Shown here in pieces: positions 1-8,090 of a DNA stretch of 64,000 bases. Position 1 is the stretch's first letter, and every line of letters starts with the position of its first letter. The notes under the pieces are model-generated. The model saw only the letters and a list, made by a program, of their open reading frames with translations. It did not search any database and was not told the DNA's origin. The translations under genes and the position numbers were made by a program. The DNA is from Faeciplasma sp900553675 (GTDB taxonomy: Bacteria; Bacillota; Clostridia; Oscillospirales; Ruminococcaceae), in assembly GCA_958428235.1 (NCBI GenBank), contig CAUAFG010000011.1:1-64000 (forward strand). Reading direction: 5' to 3'.

Positions 1-2
1 AA

Positions 3-260
3 GAAGCCCTCGCAAAAATAATCAAGGGCAAGCTGAATGTTGAAAAGTCCGAGGCTCTTATCGACTCGATGATAGAGTATGAAAAGTACAAGGAAAGAAT
101 CAGAAAGGGTTCGGCAGTGTTCAAAGACTTGCGGCTGTTTATGAACACTGTCAACAAGGCTGTGGAGACAATGCAGATTGCAGGGGTGAACGTAAATGTC
201 GACAAAAAGCAGTCGGAGGATTATCTTGATTATCATATAAGGATACCGCTGAAAAAGTAA
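3..260 (+). CDS. noc: Nucleoid occlusion protein Noc / ParB-like, C-terminal part only
   Basis: Open frame from the window edge (phase starting at base 3) to the TAA at 258-260, about 85 residues. The tail contains the pattern of the C-terminal dimerisation region of Noc/Spo0J-type proteins: a basic helix, then FMNTVNKAVETMQ followed by a short acidic turn and a DYHIRIP-like end. Noc binds DNA and blocks cell division over the nucleoid; the family is a ParB paralogue usually encoded just before parA-parB, which is exactly the position here. The ParB-fold N-terminal part lies outside the window. A second ParB cannot be excluded because the DNA-binding domain is not visible. Confidence 0.72.
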   Translation, partial: EALAKIIKGKLNVEKSEALIDSMIEYEKYKERIRKGSAVFKDLRLFMNTVNKAVETMQIAGVNVNVDKKQSEDYLDYHIRIPLKK

Positions 261-298
261 TTATAAGCTATTATTGTATATTTATAGTAGCACACGTG

Positions 299-330
299 AG
301 CCGTCCTTTGTCGGGCGGCTTAATGATTCT
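299..330 (+). terminator. Weak terminator hairpin after noc
   Basis: AGCCGTCC and GGGCGGCT pair over 8 bp (one G-U) around a 6-base loop at 299-320. The downstream stretch is only moderately T-rich, so termination may be leaky. Confidence 0.4.
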
Positions 331-345
331 TTGTTTATGATGTGA

Positions 346-361
346 TGTTCCACGTGGAACA
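346..361. promoter_or_regulatory. parS: parS partition site (perfect palindrome)
   Basis: TGTTCCACGTGGAACA is a perfect 16-bp palindrome and fits the known ParB/Spo0J binding site TGTTNCACGTGAAACA with one symmetric change. It lies upstream of the parA promoter, next to its own partition genes. Confidence 0.9.
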
Positions 362-415
362 TTGCCTTCATTTGTGAACAATCTGATAAATTTTCGCAAA
401 TAGTCGAAAAAACAG

Positions 416-443
416 TTGCAAACTCCGCTTTTTGTGTTATACT
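416..443 (+). promoter_or_regulatory. Promoter of parA-parB
   Basis: TTGCAA at 416-421 and TATACT at 438-443, spaced 16 bp. Transcription should start near 450 and give a leader of about 60 nt. Confidence 0.6.
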
Positions 444-511
444 TATACTTAATCGGCAGTATCGTAAAATATATTTGATACTGCCAGAAAACACACGAAA
501 GGGGGACGCAT

Positions 512-1291
512 ATGGGAAAAATAATCGCCGTTTCAAATCAGAAGGGCGGCGTTGGAAAATCTACGACCGTTGTTAATCTCGCGGCGGCACTTGGCGGAAA
601 GGGCAAAAAAGTGCTTGTCGTTGATATAGACGCGCAAGGAAACACCACCACCGGCTTGGGTGTGCGAAAAAGAAGCATAGTCAACACCGTTTATGAGGTT
701 TTAATAGGAGCCTGCCGCGCAGCAGACGCAGTTGTGCCGACAGCTTTCAAGGGCGTTTCGCTGATATCATCTGCCCAGAAGCTTGCGGGAGCCGAAATTG
801 AGCTTGCCTCGGTTGATAACAGGCTTATGCGGCTTAAAATGCAGCTTTTGGCTGTTAAGGATATGTTCGATTTTATTCTTATAGACACACCGCCGTCGCT
901 CAGCCTTATAACCCTTAACGCTCTTGTAGCCTGCGATTCCGTAATGATACCAATTCAGTGCGAGTTCTACTCGCTTGAGGGTCTTGTTCAGCTTACGGAC
1001 ACTATCAAGAGAATAAAAGACGGATACAATCCAAATATGTACATAGAGGGAATACTGTTTACAATGTATGTCGGAAGATACAACCTTACCGCGCAGGTGG
1101 TCAACGAGGTAAACAAGTATTTTGCAAAAGAGGTTTATAAAACGGTCATACCGCGGAACGTGGCACTTTCGGAAGCACCAAGCCACGGCAAGCCGATAAT
1201 GTATTACGACCGATCATCCCGCGGCTGTGAGGCTTATGAGACGTTTTGCAGCGAGTTTTTGGCGAGAATAAGACAGCGCGGAAAGAAGTAG
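512..1291 (+). CDS. parA: Chromosome partitioning ATPase ParA (Soj)
   Basis: 259 residues, the usual length for chromosomal ParA/Soj. ParA is a deviant Walker ATPase that binds DNA non-specifically and is stimulated by ParB to move origins apart. The deviant Walker A KGGVGKST sits at residues 11-18 with the signature lysine at 11, and the second motif carries D38 and D40 (DIDAQGN). A DTPPSLS segment is the Walker B region. Start is supported by a GGGGGA ribosome site a few bases upstream. parB follows after 86 bp, and a parS site lies just upstream. It lacks an N-terminal DNA-binding domain, as expected for the chromosomal type. Confidence 0.96.
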   Translation: MGKIIAVSNQKGGVGKSTTVVNLAAALGGKGKKVLVVDIDAQGNTTTGLGVRKRSIVNTVYEVLIGACRAADAVVPTAFKGVSLISSAQKLAGAEIELASVDNRLMRLKMQLLAVKDMFDFILIDTPPSLSLITLNALVACDSVMIPIQCEFYSLEGLVQLTDTIKRIKDGYNPNMYIEGILFTMYVGRYNLTAQVVNEVNKYFAKEVYKTVIPRNVALSEAPSHGKPIMYYDRSSRGCEAYETFCSEFLARIRQRGKK

Positions 1292-1377
1292 TTTGATATT
1301 CATTTGTGTTTTGTAGCAGCGAAATACTGTATTTTGCGATAGCAAAATACTTTCCATATGTAAAGGAATGGTGAGAT

Positions 1378-2226
1378 ATGGCACGATCAAAAAGCTTAGG
1401 CATGGGCATGGACGCTTTGTTTACTGAGAATGACTCAGAAGAAAAGCCCCACAAGACCCTCCGGCTTACGGAAATATACCCCAACAAGGAGCAGCCCCGA
1501 ACCGATTTCGACGACGAGGCGCTGTCAACCTTGGCGGAATCAATAAAACAACACGGCGTTTTGCAGCCGCTTCTTGTTCGCCCGATGGATTCGGGCGGCT
1601 ATCAGATAGTTGCAGGGGAAAGACGCTGGCGAGCCGCACGAATGGCAGGCTTGGAGGAGGTTCCGGTATTTATCCGAAAACTTACCGACCAGCAGACTAT
1701 GGAGCTTGCGCTTGTAGAAAACCTCCAGCGCGAAAATCTGAATCCGGTTGAAGAGGCGCTGGGCTACAAGGAGCTTATGGAGACCTACGGCTACACTCAG
1801 GAGCAGGTCGCAAGGATAGTCGGAAAATCCCGTCCGGCGGTTGCAAACTCACTGCGAATACTTGGACTTGACAGTACTACGCTCAAAATGGTGCGCGACG
1901 GCGAAATATCAATAGGTCACGCTAAGATTTTAGCGGGAGTTGAGGACAGCGCAAAGCGTGCCGAGCTTGCACAGAAGGTAAAGCGCGATCTGCTGACTGT
2001 TCGCAATCTCGAAGAGCTTGTCAAAACCGAGTCATCCCCAAAAAAGCCCAAGCTTCCGCCCAAAAAGGACGTTTATTTAAAGGAAATCGAGCTTTCGCTT
2101 GCAGAGACCACCGGCAGAAAGGTCACCGTAAGCGGAAAAAACGGCAAGGGCAAGCTTGAAATTGAGTTCTACTCGGAAGAAGACCTTGCGGCAATCGCAA
2201 ATCTTTTAGCAAAGCTTAACGGATAA
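1378..2226 (+). CDS. parB: Chromosome partitioning protein ParB (Spo0J)
   Basis: 282 residues. ParB binds parS, loads as a CTP-dependent clamp and spreads on DNA. The CTP-binding motif GERRWRAAR is at residues 80-88, the ENLQREN motif follows near residue 114, and a helix-turn-helix (EQVARIVGKSRPAVANSLRI) lies near 140-160. A flexible Lys/Pro linker leads to a C-terminal dimerisation domain. An AGGAATGG ribosome site precedes the ATG. It shares the parA promoter, and parS copies are seen at 346, 2229 and 8901. Confidence 0.96.
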   Translation: MARSKSLGMGMDALFTENDSEEKPHKTLRLTEIYPNKEQPRTDFDDEALSTLAESIKQHGVLQPLLVRPMDSGGYQIVAGERRWRAARMAGLEEVPVFIRKLTDQQTMELALVENLQRENLNPVEEALGYKELMETYGYTQEQVARIVGKSRPAVANSLRILGLDSTTLKMVRDGEISIGHAKILAGVEDSAKRAELAQKVKRDLLTVRNLEELVKTESSPKKPKLPPKKDVYLKEIELSLAETTGRKVTVSGKNGKGKLEIEFYSEEDLAAIANLLAKLNG

Positions 2227-2228
2227 AA

Positions 2229-2244
2229 AGTTCCACGTGGAACA
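2229..2244. promoter_or_regulatory. parS: parS-like site between parB and serS
   Basis: AGTTCCACGTGGAACA differs from the 346 site only in its first base, leaving a perfect 14-bp palindrome core. It begins 2 bp after the parB stop codon. Confidence 0.82.
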
Positions 2245-2282
2245 TCAAATAAAAATATACTATTATAAAAGGAAGATCAAAA

Positions 2283-3569
2283 ATGATAGACATCAAATTT
2301 TTAAGGGAAAACCCCGACATTGTACGCGAAAACATCAAAAATAAGTTTCAGGACAGCAAGCTTCCGCTGGTTGACGAGGTAATAAAGCTCGACAGCGACT
2401 ATCGCACCGCTATCACCGAGGCGGACAAGCTCAGAGCCGATCGCAACCGTCTTTCCAAGCAGATAGGCGGTTTGATGGCAAAGGGCGAGAAGGAAGAGGC
2501 AGAAAAGGTTAAAAAGCAGGTAACCGACGCCGCAGAGCGTTTAGCCGAGCTTGAAAAGCTTGAAGCCGAGCTTTCCGAAAAGGTCACCAAGATTATGATG
2601 GTAATTCCGAATATCATCGACAAGAGCGTGCCGATAGGCAAGGACGACTCTGAAAACGTTGAAATAGAGCGTTTCGGCGAGCCGGTAGTGCCAGATTTCG
2701 AGATTCTTTACCACACCGACATAATGGAGCGCTTTAACGGCATAGATTTAGACAGTGCCCGCCGCGTTGCCGGCAATGGCTTCTACTATCTGATGGGTGA
2801 TATCGCCCGCCTGCACTCGGCAGTTATCGCGTATGCAAGAGATTTCATGATAGACAGGGGCTTTACCTACTGCGTTCCGCCCTTTATGATCCGCTCCAAC
2901 GTCGTAACCGGCGTTATGAGCTTTGCCGAGATGGACGCTATGATGTACAAGATAGAGGGCGAGGACCTATACCTCATCGGCACCAGCGAGCATTCGATGA
3001 TAGGCAAATTCATCGACCAGATTGTCCCCGAAGCCGAGCTTCCCATAACCTTAACCAGCTATTCGCCCTGCTTCAGAAAGGAAAAAGGCGCACACGGCTT
3101 GGAGGAAAGGGGAGTATACCGCATCCACCAGTTTGAAAAGCAGGAGATGATAGTAGTCTGCAAGCCCGAGGATTCGATGATGTGGTTTGATAAGCTCTGG
3201 AAGAATACAGTTGACCTGTTCCGCTCGCTTGATGTTCCGGTAAGAACCTTGGAGTGCTGTTCGGGAGATTTGGCTGATTTGAAGGTAAAATCGCTTGACG
3301 TTGAGGCGTGGAGCCCGAGACAGAAGAAGTATTTCGAGGTTGGCTCTTGCTCGAATCTCGGAGACGCCCAGGCAAGGCGTCTGAAGATAAGAGTAAACGG
3401 CGAAAACGGCAAGTATCTTGCACATACTCTTAACAACACCGTTGTAGCTCCGCCGAGAATGTTGATTGCGTTCTTAGAAAACAACCTGAATGCCGACGGC
3501 AGCGTTAATATCCCTGTTGTTTTAAGACCCTACATGGGCGGCAAGGAGAAGCTTATCCCCCAAAAATAA
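2283..3569 (+). CDS. serS: Seryl-tRNA synthetase
   Basis: 428 residues, full length for the bacterial enzyme, which charges tRNA-Ser (and tRNA-Sec) with serine. The N-terminal coiled-coil tRNA-binding arm is obvious at about residues 30-105 (heptads rich in Lys, Glu, Ala and Leu). The class II core has motif 2 in the FRKEKGAHGLEERGVYRIHQ segment and motif 3 in the C-terminal stretch ending in VLRPYMGG. Ribosome site AAAGGAAG. It follows parB closely and may be partly co-transcribed; no T-box leader is visible in the 56-bp gap. Confidence 0.96.
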   Translation: MIDIKFLRENPDIVRENIKNKFQDSKLPLVDEVIKLDSDYRTAITEADKLRADRNRLSKQIGGLMAKGEKEEAEKVKKQVTDAAERLAELEKLEAELSEKVTKIMMVIPNIIDKSVPIGKDDSENVEIERFGEPVVPDFEILYHTDIMERFNGIDLDSARRVAGNGFYYLMGDIARLHSAVIAYARDFMIDRGFTYCVPPFMIRSNVVTGVMSFAEMDAMMYKIEGEDLYLIGTSEHSMIGKFIDQIVPEAELPITLTSYSPCFRKEKGAHGLEERGVYRIHQFEKQEMIVVCKPEDSMMWFDKLWKNTVDLFRSLDVPVRTLECCSGDLADLKVKSLDVEAWSPRQKKYFEVGSCSNLGDAQARRLKIRVNGENGKYLAHTLNNTVVAPPRMLIAFLENNLNADGSVNIPVVLRPYMGGKEKLIPQK

Positions 3570-3606
3570 TCGCCGGCAGGAAAAACCCCACTGAAAGGAC
3601 TATATT

Positions 3607-4674
3607 ATGAAGACATTAAAGGAAGCCTACAAGGATTATTTCACGATAGGCGCAGCAGTCGCCGCACACTGGCTTGATGAGGGCGCAGAGTGCGTAAAGG
3701 CGAATTTCTCAACCGTCACGGCTGAAAACGAAATGAAGTATGTGGGAATCCACCCTCACGACTACGACAAGCCGGATTTCAGAAAGCTCCGCGAGCTAGA
3801 AAAGGAAGGCAAAAAGCCGGAGCCGCCGGTAATCAGGGACAGAGAGCAGTTTGTTCACCCCGCAAAATGCGTCGATTTCGCCCCTGCAGACAAGATTTAT
3901 AACTTTGCCAAGGATAATGGCATACTCGTCCGCGGACACACTCTTTCATGGCACGGCTCATATCCATGGGGAATCTTCGACCAGCTTACGCCGGAGGAGC
4001 TTATGACCAACACCCGCGAGCATTACGCACTTGTTTCGGAGCATTTCCCCGACTGCTACTGCTGGGACGTTGTAAACGAAGCCGTCAACGACAAGAAAGA
4101 GGGCGAGGCTCTCAGACAGACCGTCTACAAGGACAAATTCGGCGAGGATTACCTTTACACGCTCTATGCCATGGCAAGGGAGTATTTCCCAAAGGCAGAG
4201 CTTTGCTGCAACGATTACAACGAATACAATCCGGTCAAGCGCGAAAGAATCCTGAATTTAGTAAATAATCTTAAAGATAGGGGACTGGTGGACGTTATCG
4301 GCTGCCAGTGCCACGTAAACGCCTTCTTAACCGAAAAGAGCTTCGATGAAATCAAGCGGACATATGATATGTATGCCGAGACAGGTCTGAAAATCCATGT
4401 CACCGAAATGGACGTAAACTGCGTCGACTGGGATCACCCTGGAGAAATCACCGAAGAGGCGGTAAGGAAAGTCCCCGAAGTATATGCCAAGCTGTTTGAA
4501 ATTTTCAGGCAGTATAAGGGAGTAATCGAAAACGTAACCTTGTGGGGAGTGTCGAACAAGCATTCCTGGCTGAACCATTTCAAGCTTCAGGGCAAGGTTG
4601 TGGAAAACTGCCCGCTGCTGTTTGACAAGGATTATCAGCCGACAGAAGCTTTCTATCGCGTAACTGAGTTTTAA
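3607..4674 (+). CDS. GH10 family endo-1,4-beta-xylanase, intracellular type
   Basis: 355 residues forming one GH10 barrel. The acid/base glutamate is E158 in WDVVNEAV and the nucleophile is E267 in VTEMDV; RGHTLSWHG is the conserved substrate-binding strand. GH10 enzymes cut the beta-1,4 backbone of xylan. There is no signal peptide, membrane segment or carbohydrate-binding module, so it should work in the cytoplasm on imported xylo-oligosaccharides. Start supported by GAAAGGA. It sits 37 bp after serS and before a strong terminator. A GH94 phosphorylase and an esterase elsewhere in the window fit the same lifestyle. Confidence 0.92.
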   Translation: MKTLKEAYKDYFTIGAAVAAHWLDEGAECVKANFSTVTAENEMKYVGIHPHDYDKPDFRKLRELEKEGKKPEPPVIRDREQFVHPAKCVDFAPADKIYNFAKDNGILVRGHTLSWHGSYPWGIFDQLTPEELMTNTREHYALVSEHFPDCYCWDVVNEAVNDKKEGEALRQTVYKDKFGEDYLYTLYAMAREYFPKAELCCNDYNEYNPVKRERILNLVNNLKDRGLVDVIGCQCHVNAFLTEKSFDEIKRTYDMYAETGLKIHVTEMDVNCVDWDHPGEITEEAVRKVPEVYAKLFEIFRQYKGVIENVTLWGVSNKHSWLNHFKLQGKVVENCPLLFDKDYQPTEAFYRVTEF

Positions 4675-4679
4675 TGTTT

Positions 4680-4713
4680 GAGAGATGTGCCTTTGCGCGC
4701 ATCTCTCTTTTTT
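4680..4713 (+). terminator. Intrinsic terminator after the xylanase gene
   Basis: GAGAGATGTGC pairs with GCGCATCTCTC (11 bp, one G-U) around a 6-base loop, followed by TTTTTT. Confidence 0.88.
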
Positions 4714-4754
4714 GACAGACAAATGGAAATATGCAAAGTAGAAAGGAGCAAGCT

Positions 4755-4952
4755 ATGCCACACAAGAAAAAGCACAAATTAAAATGCGGCAGCCGTCCGC
4801 AGGATTGCCCGACAGTGGTTTATCCCAAAGAAAAAATGGAAGTAATAGAAAGGATAATCAAGGAGAGCGAGGAGGATTCATCAAACTCAAAAACATATGC
4901 AAGAGTTGAGGAAATGATTGCCGACCTGACGCATGAAGCCGAGGTAAAATGA
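4755..4952 (+). CDS. Small hypothetical protein
   Basis: 65 residues from the ATG at 4755, chosen because GAAAGGAG lies 7 bases upstream; an earlier in-frame ATG at 4731 has no ribosome site. The product has a very basic start (PHKKKHKLK), a CGSRPQDC pair of cysteines, then an acidic helical second half. No family is recognised. The Cys pair could bind metal or be incidental. It stands alone between a terminator and the guaB promoter. Confidence 0.6.
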   Translation: MPHKKKHKLKCGSRPQDCPTVVYPKEKMEVIERIIKESEEDSSNSKTYARVEEMIADLTHEAEVK

Positions 4953-5034
4953 AGCGGAAAAGACAATCAACATAGGAATTTTAGCACGTCACTATATCAC
5001 CGCATTAACCCCCTGACAACTTGCGTTTGTCCTC

Positions 5035-5063
5035 TTGACTATTCGCAAAAATTAGTGTATATT
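5035..5063 (+). promoter_or_regulatory. Promoter of guaB
   Basis: TTGACT at 5035-5040 and TATATT at 5058-5063 with 17 bp between. The leader is short (about 40 nt), with no sign of a purine riboswitch. Confidence 0.75.
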
Positions 5064-5110
5064 AGATAAAATACATTTAATAAATCAAAAAATGAACATG
5101 GAGGAAAAGT

Positions 5111-6586
5111 ATGCTCGAGACAAATTTTGAAGCTAAGTTTGGCAAAGAAGGTTTAACCTTCGACGATGTTTTGCTTGTCCCCGGGGAGTCGGACGTTACT
5201 CCCAACTTGGTTGAGCTTAAAACAACCCTTTGCAAGGGAATAACGCTCAACATTCCTATCATGACTTCCGCTATGGATACCGTTACCGAATCGGCAATGG
5301 CGATCGCCGTCTCACGCGAGGGCGGCATAGGAATCATCCACAAAAACATGACTATTGATAAGCAGGCGGACGAAATCGACAAGGTAAAGCGTTCGCAGAA
5401 CGGCGTTATAGTCAATCCGTTCTTTCTTTCGCCCGATAATATCGTTGCCGACGCAGACGAGCTTATGGGCAAGTATCGCATTTCCGGTGTTCCGATAGTC
5501 GAGGCAGACGGCAAGCTCTGCGGCATAATCACCAACCGCGATATGCGCTTTATAACCGACTTCTCTATGAGAATAGGCGACGTTATGACAAAAGAAAACC
5601 TTGTAACCGCGCCTGTAGGAACCTCTTTGGAGGGTGCGCAGGAAATCCTTCGCAGATACAAGATAGAAAAGCTTCCGCTGGTTGATAATGATGGTCACCT
5701 TAAGGGACTTATCACCATCAAGGACATCGAAAAGGCGGTCAAGTATCCTAACTCCTCAACCGACTCGCAGGGCAGACTTATCTGCGGCGCGGCAATAGGC
5801 GTTACCAACGACGTTTTGGACAGAGCGGGCGCACTGGTTGCCGCCGGAGTTGACTGCTTGGTTCTTGACTCCGCACACGGTCACTCCAAAAACATACTTA
5901 CCTGCGTTGAAAAGGTTAAAAACGCATTTCCGGATGTTCCGGTTATCGCCGGAAACGTTGCCACCGCAGAGGGCACAGAGGCTCTTATCAAGGCGGGCGC
6001 AGACTGCGTTAAGGTCGGCATAGGTCCCGGCTCTATATGCACAACACGTGTTGTTGCGGGCGTTGGCGTTCCGCAGATAACGGCGGTTTACGACGCTGCC
6101 TGCATGGCTGATAAATACGGTATTCCGGTAATCGCTGACGGCGGTATTAAGTACTCCGGCGATATAGTTAAGGCTCTGGCAGCCGGCGCAAATGTTGTAA
6201 TGCTCGGCTCGCTTTTAGCAGGATGCGACGAAGCTCCCGGCGAGATTGAAATCTATCAGGGACGTTCGTTCAAGGTCTACAGAGGAATGGGCAGCTTGGG
6301 CGCGATGGCTTGCGGCTCGAAGGACAGATACTTCCAGACCGGCTCGAAAAAGCTTGTCCCCGAGGGTGTTGAGGGAAGAGTACCCTATAAGGGACTGCTT
6401 TCTGATACAGTCTTCCAGCTCTGCGGCGGCATAAGAAGCGGTATGGGCTACTGCGGCTGCCACACCGTTGACGAGCTTCACACCAAGACCAAGTTTGTAA
6501 GAATCACCGGCGCGGGCTTGAAGGAGTCTCATCCTCATGATATCTATATCACTAAGGAAGCTCCTAACTACTCGGTTCAGATTTGA
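5111..6586 (+). CDS. guaB: Inosine-5'-monophosphate dehydrogenase
   Basis: 491 residues, full length. The enzyme oxidises IMP to XMP with NAD, the committed step to GTP. A TIM barrel is interrupted by two CBS domains (about residues 95-210: VVADADELMGKYRISGVPIV and the MTKENLVTAP repeat). The catalytic cysteine is in GPGSICTTR near residue 307, followed by the flap region with RGMGSLGAM. The ATG follows GGAGGAAA. It is transcribed alone between its own promoter and a terminator. Confidence 0.97.
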   Translation: MLETNFEAKFGKEGLTFDDVLLVPGESDVTPNLVELKTTLCKGITLNIPIMTSAMDTVTESAMAIAVSREGGIGIIHKNMTIDKQADEIDKVKRSQNGVIVNPFFLSPDNIVADADELMGKYRISGVPIVEADGKLCGIITNRDMRFITDFSMRIGDVMTKENLVTAPVGTSLEGAQEILRRYKIEKLPLVDNDGHLKGLITIKDIEKAVKYPNSSTDSQGRLICGAAIGVTNDVLDRAGALVAAGVDCLVLDSAHGHSKNILTCVEKVKNAFPDVPVIAGNVATAEGTEALIKAGADCVKVGIGPGSICTTRVVAGVGVPQITAVYDAACMADKYGIPVIADGGIKYSGDIVKALAAGANVVMLGSLLAGCDEAPGEIEIYQGRSFKVYRGMGSLGAMACGSKDRYFQTGSKKLVPEGVEGRVPYKGLLSDTVFQLCGGIRSGMGYCGCHTVDELHTKTKFVRITGAGLKESHPHDIYITKEAPNYSVQI

Positions 6587-6599
6587 GTTATGTAAAAAG

Positions 6600-6636
6600 G
6601 AAACGGAATCCGAAGAGGATTCCGTTTCAGTTTATT
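6600..6636 (+). terminator. Intrinsic terminator after guaB
   Basis: GAAACGGAATCC pairs perfectly with GGATTCCGTTTC (12 bp, 5-base loop), then a T-rich tract. Confidence 0.88.
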
Positions 6637-6670
6637 TAAGTATCAAAGTCTAAAAGCATAAAAATAAAAA

Positions 6671-6959
6671 AGTTTTCGGTCCAGCCTTTTTCAAAAGGCT
6701 GGCGAGGGTCAAGGGGCGAGGAGCCCTTGCGAGGTCGAGGGCGAGAAGCCCTCGTCGCTCCCCGCAGGGAGCGAAATCCCCAGCGCAAGCGAAACGCAGG
6801 ACGGGGAGAAGCATTAATTTCGGTCTGCGCCCGAAATAAATGCAAACAGTCCGGTGGACTGTTTTTTCGTGGGGAGACGATAGGCGAAGCCTAACGCTAC
6901 CCTCAGTCGGGGGTCTCCCTATGGGCGCGCGACGAGCGCGTCCATGACTGCACTCAGTA
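6671..6959 (+). repeat. Dispersed multi-hairpin intergenic element, copy A
   Basis: About 290 bp of consecutive palindromes shared with 26558-26779 and, inverted, 41440-41655. In order: CCAGCC...GGCTGG stem (6680-6701), CAAGGG/CCCTTG, CGAGGGC/GCCCTCG, GCTCCC/GGGAGC, a conserved unpaired-looking box beginning GAAATCCCCAGC, a terminator-like AACAGTCC/GGACTGTT followed by TTTT (about 6844-6866), GGGAGAC/GTCTCCC, and TGGGCGCGC/GCGCGTCCA, ending in a GACTGCACTCAG tail. Copy A carries extra bases inside the GGGAGAC stem loop. Open frames here are by-products of palindromic sequence, not genes. Confidence 0.85.
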
Positions 6960-7020
6960 GCAGCTCAAATCATACTCAAATATTATAGCAAACGTGGTAA
7001 TACACTTTTACAACAATCTC

Positions 7021-7050
7021 AACGGAATCCTTTGTGGGTTTCGTTTTTAA
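7021..7050 (+). terminator. Terminator-like hairpin just ahead of the kinase-acetyltransferase gene
   Basis: AACGGAATCC pairs with GGGTTTCGTT (10 bp with two G-U pairs, 5-base loop), then TTTTTAAT. It ends about 25 bp before the start codon, so it could terminate upstream transcription or act as an attenuator. Confidence 0.5.
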
Positions 7051-7073
7051 TCACATTCGCAAAGGAGTTCAAA

Positions 7074-8090
7074 ATGAACAAAGCAATAATAATAGGCTGC
7101 CCCGGCGCGGGGAAAAGCACTTTCTCCCGACAACTTCGTGATATCACCAACCTGCCTCTATATTACCTCGATATGCTTTACCACAAGCCGGACAGAACCA
7201 CCGTTTCCCGCAAGGAATTCGACCTTAAGCTCGGCGAAATACTTGCCCGCGACCGCTGGATAATCGACGGCAACTATCAGCGAACGCTTGAGCGAAGGCT
7301 TATCGCCTGCGATACCGTGTTTTTGCTCGACTATCCCACTGAGGTCTGCTTGGAGGGCGCACGCGAAAGGGTGGGAAAGGTCAGGGAGGAAATACCGTGG
7401 GTGGAATCGGAGTTAGACCCGGAGTTCCAGCAGGCAATCCTTGATTTCGCGCCAAATCAGCTTCCTAAGATATATGAGCTTTTAAAGAAGCATGGCAAGG
7501 GCAAGCAGATAATAATATTCAAGTCAAGGCAGGAGTCGCAGGAGTATCTTGAATCGCTGAAAAGGGAGTCGAAGCCGTATTTGAATCGGGCAGACATATC
7601 CACAATATCCCCCGAATATACTTCAAGACTGCTCACCGCCGAGGATGTCGAAGCGATATACCGCTTAAGTGTGAGCAACCCAATGTTTTATAAGTACTGC
7701 CCGCCGTTCGTCACCCGCGAAAGCATTTCGCAAGATATGAAAGCACTCCCGCCCAGAACCACTAAGGAACAGAAGTACTATTTCGGCTTTTTCGAGGGCG
7801 AAAGCCTTGCCGCCGTGATGGATATGATACTCGGCTTTCCCAACGAATCCACCGCATTTATCGGTCTGTTTATGATGGATAAATCAAGGCAGGGCAGGGG
7901 CGAGGGGTCAAAAATCATCCGCGACTGCCTTAAATTTATCTCAAAGCTTGGCTACAGCTCGGTCAGACTTGCATTTGCCAAGGGCAACCCGCAGAGCGAG
8001 GCTTTCTGGCGCAAAAACGGCTTTACGCCCACCGGTATCGAGTCGGACGAGGGCAACTACACCGCTGTAATTATGGAGAGAAAACTATGA
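7074..8090 (+). CDS. Fusion protein: FlaR-like P-loop kinase + GNAT acetyltransferase
   Basis: 338 residues from ATG 7074, chosen for AAAGGAG 8 bases upstream. Residues 1 to about 165 are a P-loop kinase of the adenylate-kinase-like 'DNA topology modulation protein FlaR' type: Walker A GCPGAGKST at 8-16, YYLDMLYHKPD, and DRWIIDGNYQRT. Residues about 175-338 are a GNAT N-acetyltransferase with the acetyl-CoA loop RQGRGEGSKI and a C-terminal SEAFWRKNGF motif. Substrates are unknown; such kinases are usually stand-alone. The stop overlaps the birA start (ATGA), so the two are translationally coupled. No frameshift or linker oddity separates the two halves. Confidence 0.85.
   Translation: MNKAIIIGCPGAGKSTFSRQLRDITNLPLYYLDMLYHKPDRTTVSRKEFDLKLGEILARDRWIIDGNYQRTLERRLIACDTVFLLDYPTEVCLEGARERVGKVREEIPWVESELDPEFQQAILDFAPNQLPKIYELLKKHGKGKQIIIFKSRQESQEYLESLKRESKPYLNRADISTISPEYTSRLLTAEDVEAIYRLSVSNPMFYKYCPPFVTRESISQDMKALPPRTTKEQKYYFGFFEGESLAAVMDMILGFPNESTAFIGLFMMDKSRQGRGEGSKIIRDCLKFISKLGYSSVRLAFAKGNPQSEAFWRKNGFTPTGIESDEGNYTAVIMERKL

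Noticed and set aside
1..511. oriC within the window
   Set aside because: parS sites and parAB indicate proximity, but there is no cluster of TTATCCACA boxes, no AT-rich unwinding region and no dnaA.
6671..6959. CRISPR array or tandem repeat array
   Set aside because: The repeats are different palindromes in a row, without equal direct repeats and spacers; no cas genes are present.
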